From: Eonycteris spelaea | Lineage: Eukaryota > Chordata > Mammalia > Chiroptera > Pteropodidae | DNA length: 64,000 nucleotides | Assembly: GCA_003508835.1 (NCBI GenBank) | Contig: PUFA01000027.1 | Location: forward strand, 620,001-684,000 | Direction of reading: 5' to 3' | Shown here: positions 27,286-39,461 of the stretch, piece by piece | Position numbering within the stretch: position 1 is the first letter of the stretch | Layout: each line of letters opens with the position of its first letter | Notes under the pieces: generated by a model | Databases searched by the model: none | What the model was told of the DNA's origin: nothing | The model's input: the letters and a program-made list of their open reading frames with translations, nothing else | Translations under genes and position numbers: made by a program

Positions 27286-28289
27286 ATTCAGCATGCATTT
27301 TTCCTTTTTAAGTTGAAAACATTCCTTTTTCACTTAAAAAAAAAAAAGCCCTTTACAACTTCTCTTTGGCATACCCAAATTACCAGCATCTTTACTTTGT
27401 ACTTTGAGGCCATTATTAGGTCAAATAAGGGTTACTTGAACACAAGCACTGTGAAAGCACACAGTTGATCTGATAACCTGGATGGCTAGTAAGTGACTAA
27501 CAGGCAGAGAGCATACACAGCCTGAAGATGCTGAATAAAAAGATGATTCGTTCACATCCCTGGGGGAATGAGATTTCATCTCACTCCTCAGAATGACGTA
27601 GGATTTAAAACTTATAAATTGTTCATTTCTAGAATTCTCCATTCACTATTTTCAGACCATGGTTGACCTTGGGTAACAGAAACCGCTAACGACAGAACTG
27701 CGACTATGGGGAAGACCACTGTATTTCCCTAGAGTAAGAAAGAGCAGAAGAACACTGCTTCCTTTCTGTGGACAGAAGTTCTTAATGCCACCACAAGGTA
27801 CATGGAACAAACTTTCAAATGTGATATGATCATGCCATAAGAAGGGCCTCAGAAAATTAACAAGCAGAAATTACAATGTATTACATAAAAAGGAGTAACT
27901 CTTTTTGAGATTTCAAAACTAAAAAGAGGAGAAAGAATAAGCAAAGAACTTGACTACTCTTTTAAGTTAATTTGAACAGTGACATAGAAAAGAAATCATC
28001 AGACTCACATCCGTTTTGACAATGTGTTCTCAGGAGCATTGTGTCCTCAGACCTTCTCCCAATAAATTCATTAGTTAATAGCATACATATTGGGTAAACA
28101 TGACATCAATTACCAATACCCACATTACAGACTACATTTTACTATAATTAATATAAATCCAATATACATCTTTTCAGAAATGCCTCGCTCCATTCATGCT
28201 TTCACATCATAGTGAGTGGGGGAGAAATGAAAGCAATACCAATCAGCAATACAGATGTCTGTGTACATGTCAGTTTCCTCCACAAATTT
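27286..28289. other. Unassigned intron
   Basis: No gene or repeat recognised, apart from a short A run near 27337. Confidence 0.45.
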
Positions 28290-28560
28290 ATAAAGTATGA
28301 AGGCAGGAATTAGCATTGTTAATAATACCTTATATTTGTATAATATTTTATTTTTGTATACATAATTTCATTTGATCACAGTAACTCTAAGGTCAAAAGA
28401 ACAGTAATAATTCCTGTTTTATTAAAGGGAAATGGCAGTTAAGAGACAAAGGAATTTATTCTAGGTTACTCAGCGAATGGGTGGGGGAGTCAGGATAGAA
28501 TCAGCGAATGGGTGGGGGAGTCAGGATAGAATCAAAGTATTCTGACTCCTACTCCATGAC
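28290..28560 (-). repeat. MIR SINE fragment containing a tandem duplication
   Basis: Reverse-complement MIR: ACATAATTTCATTTGATCAC, AGTAATAATTCCTGTTTTAT, AGGTTACTCAGCGAATGGG, AGTCAGGATAGAATC, TCTGACTCC. The 31-bp duplication at 28471-28532 lies inside it. Confidence 0.65.
28471..28532. repeat. 31-bp perfect tandem duplication
   Basis: The unit starting CAGCGAATGGGTGGGGGAGT is present twice without a mismatch (28471-28501 and 28502-28532). Confidence 0.97.
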
Positions 28561-28869
28561 TAGGAATATTTTAAAAACGTATTATGGGAAATTTCAGACA
28601 TACACAAGGAACTTCCACAGCTTCAACAATGATCAGCTTGTGTCATTTATACCCCATTTTGAAACAAACTCCAAACCTAATAGCACTTTTTTGGTAAAAA
28701 TACAGGTACTTTCTGTAATCACTGTCAATCATAGTTAACAAAATGCTGACTATAGCAGATAATCAATAAACACTTGTTGACTATTATAGATGTCACATAT
28801 GTTTTCAGACATTATTACCCAATTCTTACTTTTAAAAAAATCAATTCTGAATTCCTAGATGGCACATAT

Positions 28870-28965
28870 TCATTAATTCACAAATATTTATTCTTGGCTT
28901 CTTTATGCTAGCCACCATGGTAAACGATTGGGAGCAAGAAACAAGAAAACATTCCCTTCTTTCGC
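28870..28965 (-). repeat. L2 LINE 3' end fragment
   Basis: Reverse L2 end: TTAATTCACAAATATTTATT, then CTTTATGCTAGCCACCATGG and a block ending in CATTCCCTTC. Confidence 0.5.
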
Positions 28966-28997
28966 GGACCCGGCAATCAACTGTTCTGGGTGCACAC

Positions 28998-29009
28998 TGC
29001 GCATGCGCA
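28998..29009. promoter_or_regulatory. Perfect NRF1-type palindrome TGCGCATGCGCA
   Basis: The 12-bp palindrome matches the NRF1 consensus exactly. It sits in a small CpG-containing patch (28962-29012) surrounded by AT-rich intron. Occupancy cannot be told from sequence. Confidence 0.4.
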
Positions 29010-29877
29010 CCTAAGCCATGTAGCCTGAGAAACTGGAATTAATTCAGGCTGGAAGAATACTTCGTAACTAAACCTACCAGTCTGTAAAGGTGCAGTCCAA
29101 TTTCTCTGTACACAAATTATGAGAAGACAAAGATTTAGTGGCATTGAAAATCTTCATATCCTTTTGGAAATTAGAAAATTATTAATCCTGTTCCTCCTAA
29201 ATTTTTCCAGTACAGAAAGCCAAGAATATTAAAATTAGTAGGAAAAAAACCCCAAAATAAAAGAATTTGAGCAATTGATTAAAATATACTCCTCACATTC
29301 TTACATTAAAAAATGTTCAAATTTTCAACTTTTACTGAATGCATGCACATTTTCTAATGTATTAATGTCTTCTTTACAGTATACAAAGCCCAAGGTTATA
29401 CAGTTAAATATGGGAATAACTTAAATTCAAAAATGAAACTTTCTCTTTTTAGTATTTTTATTATTGCCAGGAACCAAATAAGTATAATCCTTCTTTGAAA
29501 CTCCTTAGCATTGACATTTATGTGATGGAAATAACCCATATGGTTCTCTCCTTAATAACTGGACCTTCTTTCCATTATTTCATTCATTTGTTCATTTTTT
29601 CTTTTATTTCCACTGGATGTAGAATGTAAACTGCCATAGCCATACCTCGAGGGCTTACAATTGGGGTATGGAAAGAAAGAGGATCAGAAGAGGGTGGTTA
29701 GGGGGGAGATTAACATATCTTATATCACACTCATGATAATGTAAAGAGGAACACATATACCAAGTGCCATAAAGGAGGTCCAAAGTTGTCAGTGTTCAAA
29801 GGTAGCAGAAATTTTATACAAATGGAGGTATTAAGAAGTATACTGTGCATGTACGTGCACGCATATGAGCGCGCGCG

Positions 29878-29914
<37 letters not shown>

Positions 29915-32879
29915 GCCTTAGACCAAGCGTGGCTCTGAAGGATGGGTAGCACTTCAACAAGTGGAAACAGTGGTACAGGGAGGGGTGCTGAGTGCATATT
30001 CTGAGATCAGCCCCAAATAAAGTCCCAGAGGTGGATGCAAGTAATGCAGTAGTCTGCCTATAGGATACACGTAGCAAATGCATGCAAAGAACACAGAAAG
30101 CTCTATCGAAGCCAAAGCTAGTACTGAAGACGAAAAAATGGACATACACAAGAAAAGTATAAAATGTCAGTAAATATTTAAAGGCTCTTGGTAAATAGTT
30201 TTAGTGTGCAGATGCATTACAGTTAATGTCCAATAATCTCCCAGTGTTTAGCCTAAGATATTCGCTAATGCTGTATGCAACTCTAAACGAATGAAAAATT
30301 CTCACTGGAGGGGTTTAATAATTTATTTTACTTTGTTCAGGAAACATATACCAAGCAACTAACAGTTACAGACTCTGTGTTATTTATGGATATAAAAAAT
30401 CCTTGTCCTCAAGTCAGGAAACATAAAATCATTAAACTGAAAATACTTTTACATCCCAAGGGAGTGTTTTCGGATATGCAATGACCATTAGTCATCTCAT
30501 CCTGCTAACACTGGATATAAATCTGTATTTGAATCTTAGCTATCCTCAATTTGTATCTACAAGTGTGTATAAATGTGCAATAAAATAGTTGACTAAAAAG
30601 GAGACAATTCTTTTACGCATTTACAAACAACTCCTACACTGACCAAAAGAGGCTGGTCTAGGTTAAATTTAAGACCTCTTCCAATTCCAAAATTCTTATA
30701 TTGTGATTCTAATTCTATTGAACCATAATACTTTAAGAATGCCAGATAATAAGAATCAACAATTAAAATATCTACTTAAATGCACCAACCACCAGTGCCC
30801 ACTTTCAGTGCTGTCCCCCAGCCCTTTGACAAAGCCTAACATTACACATACCACCTCCTCCCTATCATCAACCCTCCTGCACCCAGATTTCATCTCTGCC
30901 ATATTCTAGGAAGCTCACAATTCATTTCCGCCTAAGAAGACAGAGAAGCTCATCCGAATCTTGTGAAAAATAGCAACAGTGTGATTAGGTCTTCAAGAAG
31001 TGTGAGTAACATATTTGCTTATGTGTCTGGAGGTTGTGATGTTGCCTCATTTTCAAGTATGATGGTGTTTATTTCATTAAATCAGTAGTAGATGTCAAAG
31101 CCACATTATGTTAATAGTTCATTCATCACACAAGTAGCAAGCATTTAGTTTTTTTTCTACTGTTCTTTGTCTAAAATCAACTCAATATTATTACTTTTAA
31201 ATAAATATACTTACATTATTATTTAACTATAGCTATTTAAAAGATCATAGTTATTACCCAAATTCCTTAAAACAGAATTTAATGGATAAACACCATGTCT
31301 TTTACAGATATACTTCAGTAGTGCATACTCCAGAATTCAAGAATTTCCTGAATTGGTATGTCATTTATTCTTGGCAAACCATCATCTTTGTCTATATACA
31401 GTTGATTTTTTCCCCCAAACTAGAAATGTACTCACTTGATTTAACTCTTCCATCACACAATCAAAAAATTTTTTTAAAAAACTGCTACTCAGCTTTCGGA
31501 ACAAGTCAACTTCAAAATGAAGATGAATTGCTTGATTTCTGGGCTTTAGTTTCTTTATAACTAGGAAACCTAATCATAAATGGTAGAAGAAACATGGCAT
31601 AATACTTATACAGCAAAAACGTGTAACATAAAAGGGCTGAAAGACTTCCAGAACGTCTTCCAAGCTTCATATCAATGAGTTACAATGACATAGTACAAGT
31701 ACAGGATGTCTTATTCTTAAAAAGCATTCCTAGGGAATAATTAATAGTGAGGCACTTAAAAAAAAAAAAGATGATTTACTTTTAACGAAGAGTCTGTTTT
31801 CACAGGTATTCATCTACCTATGTCTAAAACATAGGAAAATATATCCCTAGATATTCAAGTTTGTATGTTCTCTCTTATACACCATTTTCTCCTTGATAAA
31901 TTCTAATAATTCCACAGTGATAATAATTGTATAAAAAGAATACAAATACAATGTCAAGAATTCAGTATTACCAAGTTCTGCAGGAACAGAAATGGGCAGA
32001 ACATTATTGAGAAAATATTTATTTACCAAATGATCTTAATAAATTGGAAATTTTTCAAGGAATTCTTAGAGAATGAAGAAACAAACATACTTTTAACATA
32101 CTGAAACTTAAAAAGAGAATTAAACCCCTGCTTTCCCTGCTTTCATTGAAACATGCCCCAATAAATGTAGTATTTGCCCATAAAACAACACTTTATTCAG
32201 AAGGAGTCCCATGAGCTAATCCCCCTGAGGACTCGGCTTTATGCTGTATAAGTAACTTGCTATGTTTCTTCTACCGTTAATAATTAAGCTTTCCTAGAGA
32301 AAAATCATAGTTTTAATTCTCTTTATATGACACGTGTGACTGAGATCTTTAAATAGAGAAAATTGGAAAATTCTCCTTGAATATTAATCATTGAGCTGGG
32401 TGGATTTTTCTGTCGGCTTTTCTAAAGCAGTGATTAAATATGCTAATAATACCAATACATTTAGATGTCACAAGTTTATTCACTGAAATGCCATGAGTTT
32501 TAGTTTCCAGAACCAGTACTTGAATTTGAATTACTTTCTTACTGCTACACTAACAAATTGGATCCCTGGGGACAATGCTGGTAGCATTTTACTAGAATGT
32601 TTGTAACGACACAATACTATCTTGTATCAGGATTATGGTGATGATGTTATTCCTTTGAACACAGGGGAAATTACTTAAGGGAGGAGCCAGGTGTGATTTA
32701 ACCAACTACCTTTTCCAGCACCTATCCCCATGGTTGTTGAACAGTAATCCTTCCTAAACCCCTTTAAATAAATGGAGCTCAAATGTTTATATACATTAGT
32801 TATGTGTCAGTGTTTTCTTATACAGATCTATTTCAATGTCCCTAAGGTGAAATTTAATCTTCAAAAAGCATTTGAAGTG
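29010..32879. other. Mostly unassigned intron with one microsatellite
   Basis: No gene found. It contains a (CA)n tract at 29881-29910 preceded by a GCGCGCGCGG run, and a weak reverse L2 end near 30315-30420 (CAGGAAACATATACCAAGCA, then a diverged remainder). The rest is unrecognised. Confidence 0.45.
29870..29910. repeat. (CG)n-(CA)n microsatellite
   Basis: GCGCGCGCGGCG runs into about 15 CA units; alternating purine-pyrimidine. Confidence 0.93.
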
Positions 32880-35145
32880 AACCAAATACAGCAACGTATT
32901 AAAAAGATTATAGGCCATGATCAAGTGGGCTTCATCCCAGGGGCAAAAGGATGGTTCAATATACGTAAATCGATTAATGTGATATACTACATAAACAAAT
33001 TAAAAAACAGAAATCACATGATCATAACAATAGATGCAGAAAAAGCCTTCGACAATATACAGCACCCATTTATGATCAAAACACTTAACAAAATCAGTAT
33101 AGAAGGAAAGTACCTTAAATATATAAAGGCAATATATGACAAGCCCTCAGCCAACATTATACTTAATGGTGAAAAACTAAAAACCTTCCCTCTAAGATCA
33201 GGAACAAGGCAAGGCTGTTACTATTGCCACTGTTATTCAATATAACATTGGAGGTCCTAGCAAGTGCAATCAGGCAAAGAAAGATATAAAGGCATCCAAA
33301 TAGGAAACAAGAAAAGTCAAACTGTCACTATTTGCAGATGACATGATTCTCTATATAGAAAACCCTAAAGACTCCACAAGAACACTACTAGAAACAATAA
33401 GAAATACAGTAAAGTTTCTGATACAAAATCAATTCAAAAATCCATAGCATTCCTATACTCTAATAATGAAGTGTCAGAAAAAGTGGAAAAAATAATTCCT
33501 TTTGCAATTGCAACAAAAAGAATAAAATACCTAGGAATAAATCTAATGAAACATGTGAAGGACCTATATAATGAAAACTTAAGACCTATTAAAAGAAATG
33601 AAGAAGATACAAAGAAATGGAAAGATATTCTTTGTTCTTGGATTGGAAGAATCAACATAGTTAAAATGACCTTATTACCTAAAGCATTATACAGATTTAA
33701 TGCAATCCCCATCAAAATCCCATTGGCAATTTTTTAAAAAATGGAAAAAAAAAATCATCAGATTTGTATGGAAGCACAAAAGACCCCAAATTGCCAAAGC
33801 CATCCTGAGAAAAAAGAATGAAACTGGAGCATCACTCTGCCCAACTTCAAATTATATTACAAAGCGACAGTAATCAAAAACGGCATGGTATGGCAGCAAA
33901 ACAGACACAGACCAGTGGAACAGAATTGAGTCCAGAAGTAAACCCATACACAACACACACACACACACACACACACACCATAATTTTTGACAAAAAAGCC
34001 AAAAACATACAGTGAAGAAAGTAAAGCCTCTTCAATAAATGGTGCTGGGAAAGCCACCTGCAAAAAAATAAAACTAGACTGTCGTTTATCACCACATACC
34101 AAAATTAACTCAAAATGGATTAAGAACCTGAATGCATAGAAGAAAACATTGGAACTAAACTCAAAGACCTTGGACTTAAAGAGGATTTTATGAATCTTAC
34201 CTAAAGGCAAGGGAAGTAACAGCTAAAATAAATAAATGGGACTACATTAAACTAAAAAGCTTCTGTTCAGCAAAAGAAATCATCAACGGGATAAAGAGAC
34301 CACCATCCGAATGGGAAAATATATTGCAAGCAGTGCCTCCAATAAGGGCCTAATATCCAAAATATACAAAGAACTCATATGACTCAATAACAACAAAAAA
34401 AACAAATGATCCAATCAAAAAAAATGGGCAGAGGACCTGAACAGACACTTCTCCCTAGAGGACATACAAATGGCAAACACACATGAAAAGATGCTCAACA
34501 TCTCTAGCTATTAGGGAAATGAAATCAAAACCACAATGAGATACCATCTCACACCTGTTAGAATAGCTACAATCAACAGGACAAGTAATAACAAATGCTG
34601 GAGAGGATGAGGAGCAATAGGAACCCCTCACACTGCTGGGACTGCAACTTGGTATAGACACTATGGAAACAGTAAGGAGTTTTCTCAAAAACCTAAGAAT
34701 TGATCTACCATATGATTCAGCAATCTCTCTACTGGGATTTACCCCAAAGACTTGAAAACCCATATCTGAAAGATACTTGCACGCCAAAGTTCATAGCAGC
34801 ACTATTAACAGTGGCCAAACATGGAAGCAACAAAAGTGTTCTACAATAATGATTGGCTAAAGAGCTTGGTACATATATATACAATGGAATATTACTCAGC
34901 CATAAGAAGAGAGAAATACTGCCATTTGCAACAACAGGACAAACTTGAAATAATCATGCTAAGTGAAATAAGCCAGACAGAAAAGTTGAAGAGCACATGA
35001 TATCACTTATATGTGGGATATAAACAAATGAACAGGAAAAAACAAACAGAGACTCATGACATGGAAAATGGACTAGTGATTACCAAGGATGGGGGGAGAA
35101 GGTAAGAGGAAGATAGACGTGGGAAAAATTTAAATCATTTCTTCA
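32880..35145 (+). mobile_element. L1 LINE fragment: reverse transcriptase region to 3' UTR
   Basis: The coding remnant shows reverse transcriptase motifs in order: [10 protein letters not shown], motif A with DAEKAFD (about 33035-33055), GTRQGC (about 33199-33217), then, in another frame, FADDM of the catalytic centre (33331-33345). Downstream come the late ORF2 blocks and the start of the 3' UTR near 35075. Frameshifts and stops are frequent, so there is no active product. From about 34285 it parallels the copy at 24556. A (CA)n tract at 33953-33979 interrupts it. The 5' end is truncated. Confidence 0.9.
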
Positions 35146-35384
35146 ATTAAAAAAATAAATTTAAATAAATTTAAAAAATTTTTTAAAACAAACAAAAAAG
35201 CATTGATTCTCATTAGTGTTTTGGTTATCTTACCTAGTCAATCAGCAAATTCCTGGTAACCAAATTATCCCAACCATTAGTTGCTCTCAATACTGGTTAG
35301 GTTAAATATGGCAAAACAAGCCAATGGAAATAAAAAAGAAGTCAGTTTTTAAAAAGAAAATGCTGCTCATCCAATTACAAGGTT

Positions 35385-35490
35385 AAGTTCTAGAAGTATA
35401 GACTTTTTCTAGCTTGTTCACTGTTGTATCCCCAGCTTCTAGCATCTGGTACACAGTAGGCACGCAATAAATATTTTGAATGAATAGATT
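35385..35490 (+). repeat. L2 LINE 3' end fragment
   Basis: Clear L2 terminal segment: TTGTTCACTGTTGTATCCCC, CTGGTACACAGTAGGCACGC, AATAAATATTTTGAATGAAT. Confidence 0.85.
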
Positions 35491-38129
35491 GCTAATTAAA
35501 AACATTATTATTGTATCTACTATACATATTTAGTTCAGAATGTAAAACAATTCAATTGTGGAGTGCAAAGCCCCAACGTAAGTTCACAGTGAAATCTGCT
35601 TCTGAAAAAGGGTCCAGGATTTGGGATGACCAACTGTCAAATAAGAGTAAAATTTACATCCCAGACACAAATCAAGCCCAGGCCTGGGATACATCAAGCA
35701 CAGGTAGGCAAGAATTTTCAAGTCATTATCCCTGTGCTTGCAAGGCCAGTGCCAGTGCCAGCAATAACAAGACAGCTTTTCTGGCAAATCCATCAAAATT
35801 AAATCTTAAACTTTTAAGAAATAAAAAAAAACAAATATGTTTATTACGTTCCCTCAAGCTTAGAGGCTTAACTATCTGTGGGAAGGGCCTATAATTATGA
35901 CCAATTACTTATGGCTTGAAGGCACTTATAAAAGCATATCTGCCCTTTAAAGAAACCTTTAAAGAACCGGCCATAGGACTGTAAAACTGATCCTGTGTGG
36001 GCAACAATAAATCACAGGCTTGGGGGCCCAACTGTGTCACTCTCCTCTGGAAGGAAAAGAATTGTTGTCACCTGTCCCTGATTTCCTGACCATGTCTGAG
36101 CAAGATCAGCAACCTCTAAAGCCCAGAATTCCTAGTCTAGCCAAGCAAGTTGTGAGGCCAATATCTGCCCCAAGGCAGAGGAGGAAGAGAAGGAAGGGAA
36201 GAAATAAAGTGAGATGGAGATCTGTAGCTCATGAGGATGACATCACAATAATTTTCTCAGGTGTCACTGTTTTTCATGGCATTTTTTTTTTCTGACAAAC
36301 TGTAGGGCTCATTATATTCAAGTACCTTCTTCAGAGCCTATCATGTCTAGGTTTGAGATGATCTGTTCTACAGGAAAGTCAGGGGAACTGATGCCTTATT
36401 AGGAACTTGCTGGGAAGAAAAGGGCCCCACTAATCTGCCTGAACACATATAATACTTTGGAGCAATTTTAAACTGAAAAAAGCGCTCTCTTACACACTAT
36501 CTCAGTTTTTCTTCGCAACTCTTAAGAAGCCAGGTATCATCATCAACACAACATGTAAAAATAATTTTAGAAAACAACCCCTTTTTTCTTCATTTCAGAA
36601 GTACAGGCTCCTGAAATTTCTCAGTACAGAATCCAAGTCATGGGTTAGTTAGAAATCTGTAAAGACACATCAATCTCAAGAGGATAAATCAAGAGAATAA
36701 GGTAGGTTAGCCAAAGTCTATGCATAATGAAAACAACATTCCTCTGTTACTTACTTTGTAAAGGATTGTGTTACAACAGGGGTGCCTCTGTAACACCTCT
36801 ACATCGGAAGGACAGCATTTTATTAATACATGATGATCCTTGAGACACTCTCCATAGGTTAACATACAAAATAAAACAAGAACACTGGTCCTAAAATTCT
36901 AGCGGTGAAATTCATCCTACCACTTAGGTGATCCCTCTAGGAAAATAACTAAGTTACAGGGACAAAGTGTTCCCTCCCCCTTTCCCTCCAATATCACAAA
37001 GGCTCCCCAATAAGGGCTTTTGTTATTTTTCAACAAACAACAAAAACACATACACAAAAGATAATCTATTGCTTTTATACATGATTCCATCTTCTTAAAA
37101 CACTCATTCTCCCAGTCTCATTATCTTTTGTCCCTCTCCGCCTTACTGGCTAAAATAGAGGTATAATGGGGTCCTTATTTATTTTATAGCCATTTACTAC
37201 TACCTTATTTATATATTTATGATTCTTTGTTGCCTTCAAGCCTGAGTCTGTGTCAGGAACAAAGGACCACACAAATTCATCCAGCCTGGGGATAAGAGGG
37301 ACAAGTCAAAACCTCCCAGGAAGATTCTGTACACTTGGCTCCCTGAGTCTTAGAGGGCTTGCTATTTCAAAGGTCAGTCTTGGGTCCTCCATTTTGATGA
37401 CTAATGTTAAATTGTTTGACTTGTTACAAAAATATTTAGCTTGTGCTTATTTACATAATTTCGTCCACAGTGCACACAGTAGGCATGTATTTGTTGAACA
37501 GAATCCCGAAATGGATGAGAAGACAGGAAGAAGACCCAAGATGTCCTTTTCCCAACACATTATCTAAGAGTTAAAAAAGAAAATCACACCCCGATTTGTG
37601 TAAGTTTCTGTGCATTTCCTTTCTGACTTAAAATTATGCATCTGTCTTAGAAAATAAAAGGACAACACGCCACACGATGTCAACCACGCAATGGGGAAAT
37701 TCCAGGATCACTAAGAAAACACCATTATGCTAAGTTACATATGCTTTAATACTGGCTACCACAGGAGAGGCTTTAAGAACTGTTGTCTCCCCATCCACTC
37801 GCACAATCCTCCAAAAGCACAGCATTTAGAATCTAAAGATTCCATATCTTGGACTCACATCTAACGCTTTGAGATAGTCCAAGAACTATGCTGGCCCAGA
37901 GACATAAAGTAATACGGAGAGATAGATAACAGTTTTGGACAAAAATTTCAAACGGCACTGTTGGGAAATGGGTATCAGCTTTGAAGTCCTTTAGACCATC
38001 AGGAATCCCACTTAATATTATGCACCTTTAATGAAGAGAAACTGTGGGTGCTATTGGCAAAAATATGATTAAGTTTCTGCACTTTTTAACCTTATTTATA
38101 TTAGGCTCCACCAGTAAACTTCTCTTCCT
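35491..38129. other. Unassigned intron leading into the CpG island
   Basis: No gene or strong repeat. A weak reverse MIR may lie at 36520-36650 and a weak L2 end near 37465-37510 (CACAGTAGGCATGTATTTGT). The frames at 35511 and 36020 show no family features. Confidence 0.4.
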
Positions 38130-38504
38130 CCTAATTATCACGGCATCCTGTACCTCTCAGTCTCTCAAAAACTCCCCAACCGCTAGAGAAAACCTGCGGG
38201 GGCTGCGTCTTAGGTTGGCTTGTTCTGTCCCTGAAAAGACACCAAACTTCCCGGACCCTCTTAAAGGGCAGGCAGGGAGGGAAGCCTGCGCAGGTCACAT
38301 TTTCTGACTTGTCTGTTTGCTCTCTGGTAAATCACCGGCTCGGGCTCGTGGCTCTGTGGACAAAACTCACTCTCACACTCTAAGATCGACGGGTTGCACC
38401 ACCCCAGCCGACCTCCTTCCCGGCACCTTCCTGGACCCATGGAACCCCGGGGTACCTTCCCCGGAGTTCGGCCCGGACGGCGCGGGCATGGTTCCCCCAC
38501 TCAC

Positions 38505-38731
38505 CTGACCACGTTGGGGTGCTCAAAAGTCTCCAGGTGCCTCAGCACCGCCACCTCGCGGATGGTGGAGAGCGGCATGCCCTCTCTCCCGTTCTGCACC
38601 CGCACGCGCTTCAGCGCCACGAAACGGCCTCCGTTCTTCAGGTCCCGGGCCTTGAAACCACCTCCATAGGCGCCCTCTCCCGATCTCCGCCACCTACTCT
38701 AGCCTGGTCGCGGCTCAGGCTGTCTCTCCAT
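38505..38731 (-). CDS. CDK6: CDK6 first coding exon (cyclin-dependent kinase 6), 5' half disrupted
   Basis: This exon encodes the start of CDK6, the cyclin D-dependent serine/threonine kinase that phosphorylates RB1 and drives G1 progression. The minus strand reads [19 protein letters not shown], then the PLSTIRE helix (the PSTAIRE equivalent that contacts cyclin), then a run ending EHPNVV, then AG|GTGAGT, a perfect donor in the phase expected of CDK6. The catalytic lysine in VALK is present. The ATG at 38731-38729 has a good context (G at -3, G at +4). The first 20 codons are damaged: reading from the ATG gives a TAG at codon 11 (38699-38701), and the expected residues VAEIG are encoded in another frame and brought back by an extra base near 38678. 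The loop reads GAYGGGF instead of GAYGKVF, and QTGEEG reads QNGREG. The exon is 227 nt against 233 in human. The intact donor and the CpG island argue against a processed pseudogene. Identity is near certain; the reality of the lesions is not. Confidence 0.93.
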
Positions 38732-39445
38732 ACCGCCCGGACGCCACCCGCGGCGCGGCGCCGCTGGGACGGGCGGAGGGCGCGCTCAGCTTGCTCCGCC
38801 CGCGCTCGCCTCCTCCGGGACTCTCCCGGGCTTCCCCGCCCCGGAGCTCGCGTCTCGCTCTCCTTCACCCCCCACCGACTACCGCGCTCCGGGCGCTCGG
38901 CTCTCGCGGCCGCCGGGGGCTGGATGGAGCGACCTCCCCGCGGGCGGCGCAACCCTGGTGCTGCCGCGAAACTTCCGCCTGCCGAGTCGCCGAGGGAGCG
39001 AGCCGATCCCTCTCTTTCCTCCCCGAAGCGCAGTCCTCTGTATAGACACCGAGACGATTACATGTTCTCTGCCCGAGCGCGTCTCAGTCCACAATTCATT
39101 CCACCTAAAAGGGGAGACAGGAGGACAAGACAAGTGCAATCAGACTTCCCAGGCTCCTTCCTTCGGGTTCCTACAGACTCCCCTCCTCCTCCTTCTCGAA
39201 GCCCTGTCGCTCCCTCCGCGCGCTCCTGCCCTCTCCCAGGCCGCTTAATCCTTCCTGGCTCCTGGGAGAAAGCGAAGTTACTTTTTTTCCCCTGCAGGGC
39301 TGGAGCGGTCTTCGCGCGGAGAGGTTTCAGGGGCCCCTCGGGGATGAACGCACCGCGCGGTGCGGGAGCAGTGGAACCGGAGGGGGCGTGCCGAGCAGCC
39401 CAGAGTGTGCCGGGAGCTGGGGGGAGAGGGGGAAGGGGAGGCGCC
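38732..39445 (-). other. CDK6: CDK6 5' untranslated region / proximal transcript leader
   Basis: This is GC-rich sequence directly upstream of the CDK6 ATG on the minus strand, with no splice acceptor close to the ATG. It is inferred to be transcribed leader starting near the TATA-like element at 39466-39480. Human CDK6 has, as I recall, a transcript whose 5' end lies roughly 600 nt upstream of the ATG, which fits. A pyrimidine tract ending in CAG near 39418-39420 (minus strand) could instead be an acceptor for an upstream exon. The right boundary is approximate. Confidence 0.55.
39349..39364. promoter_or_regulatory. 16-bp perfect palindrome CGCACCGCGCGGTGCG
   Basis: A perfect self-complementary 16-mer lies in the CDK6 leader about 80 bp downstream of the estimated proximal start. 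It could be a dimeric factor site or an RNA hairpin in the leader. GC-rich islands produce such palindromes by chance more often than other DNA. Confidence 0.3.
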
Positions 39446-39461
39446 GGGCACGTCAATGTCA

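Larger units (their letters stand above)
1..38504 (-). other. CDK6: CDK6 intron following the first coding exon (partial)
   Basis: All sequence to the left of the donor at 38499-38504 is intron of CDK6, transcribed right to left. The intron runs off the window: I looked on the minus strand for the next coding exon (the part encoding LFDVCTVSRTDRE) and did not see it. This intron is tens of kilobases long in human as I recall, so its absence is expected. The intron holds only repeats, microsatellites and sequence I cannot assign; no internal gene is supported. Confidence 0.85.

Noticed and set aside
29731..30151. Minus-strand frames with CVCVCV runs
   Set aside because: The runs are translated CA/CG microsatellite.
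32772..33245. 157-codon frame as a gene
   Set aside because: It is the L1 reverse transcriptase region with DAEKAFD and GTRQGC motifs and is broken immediately afterwards.
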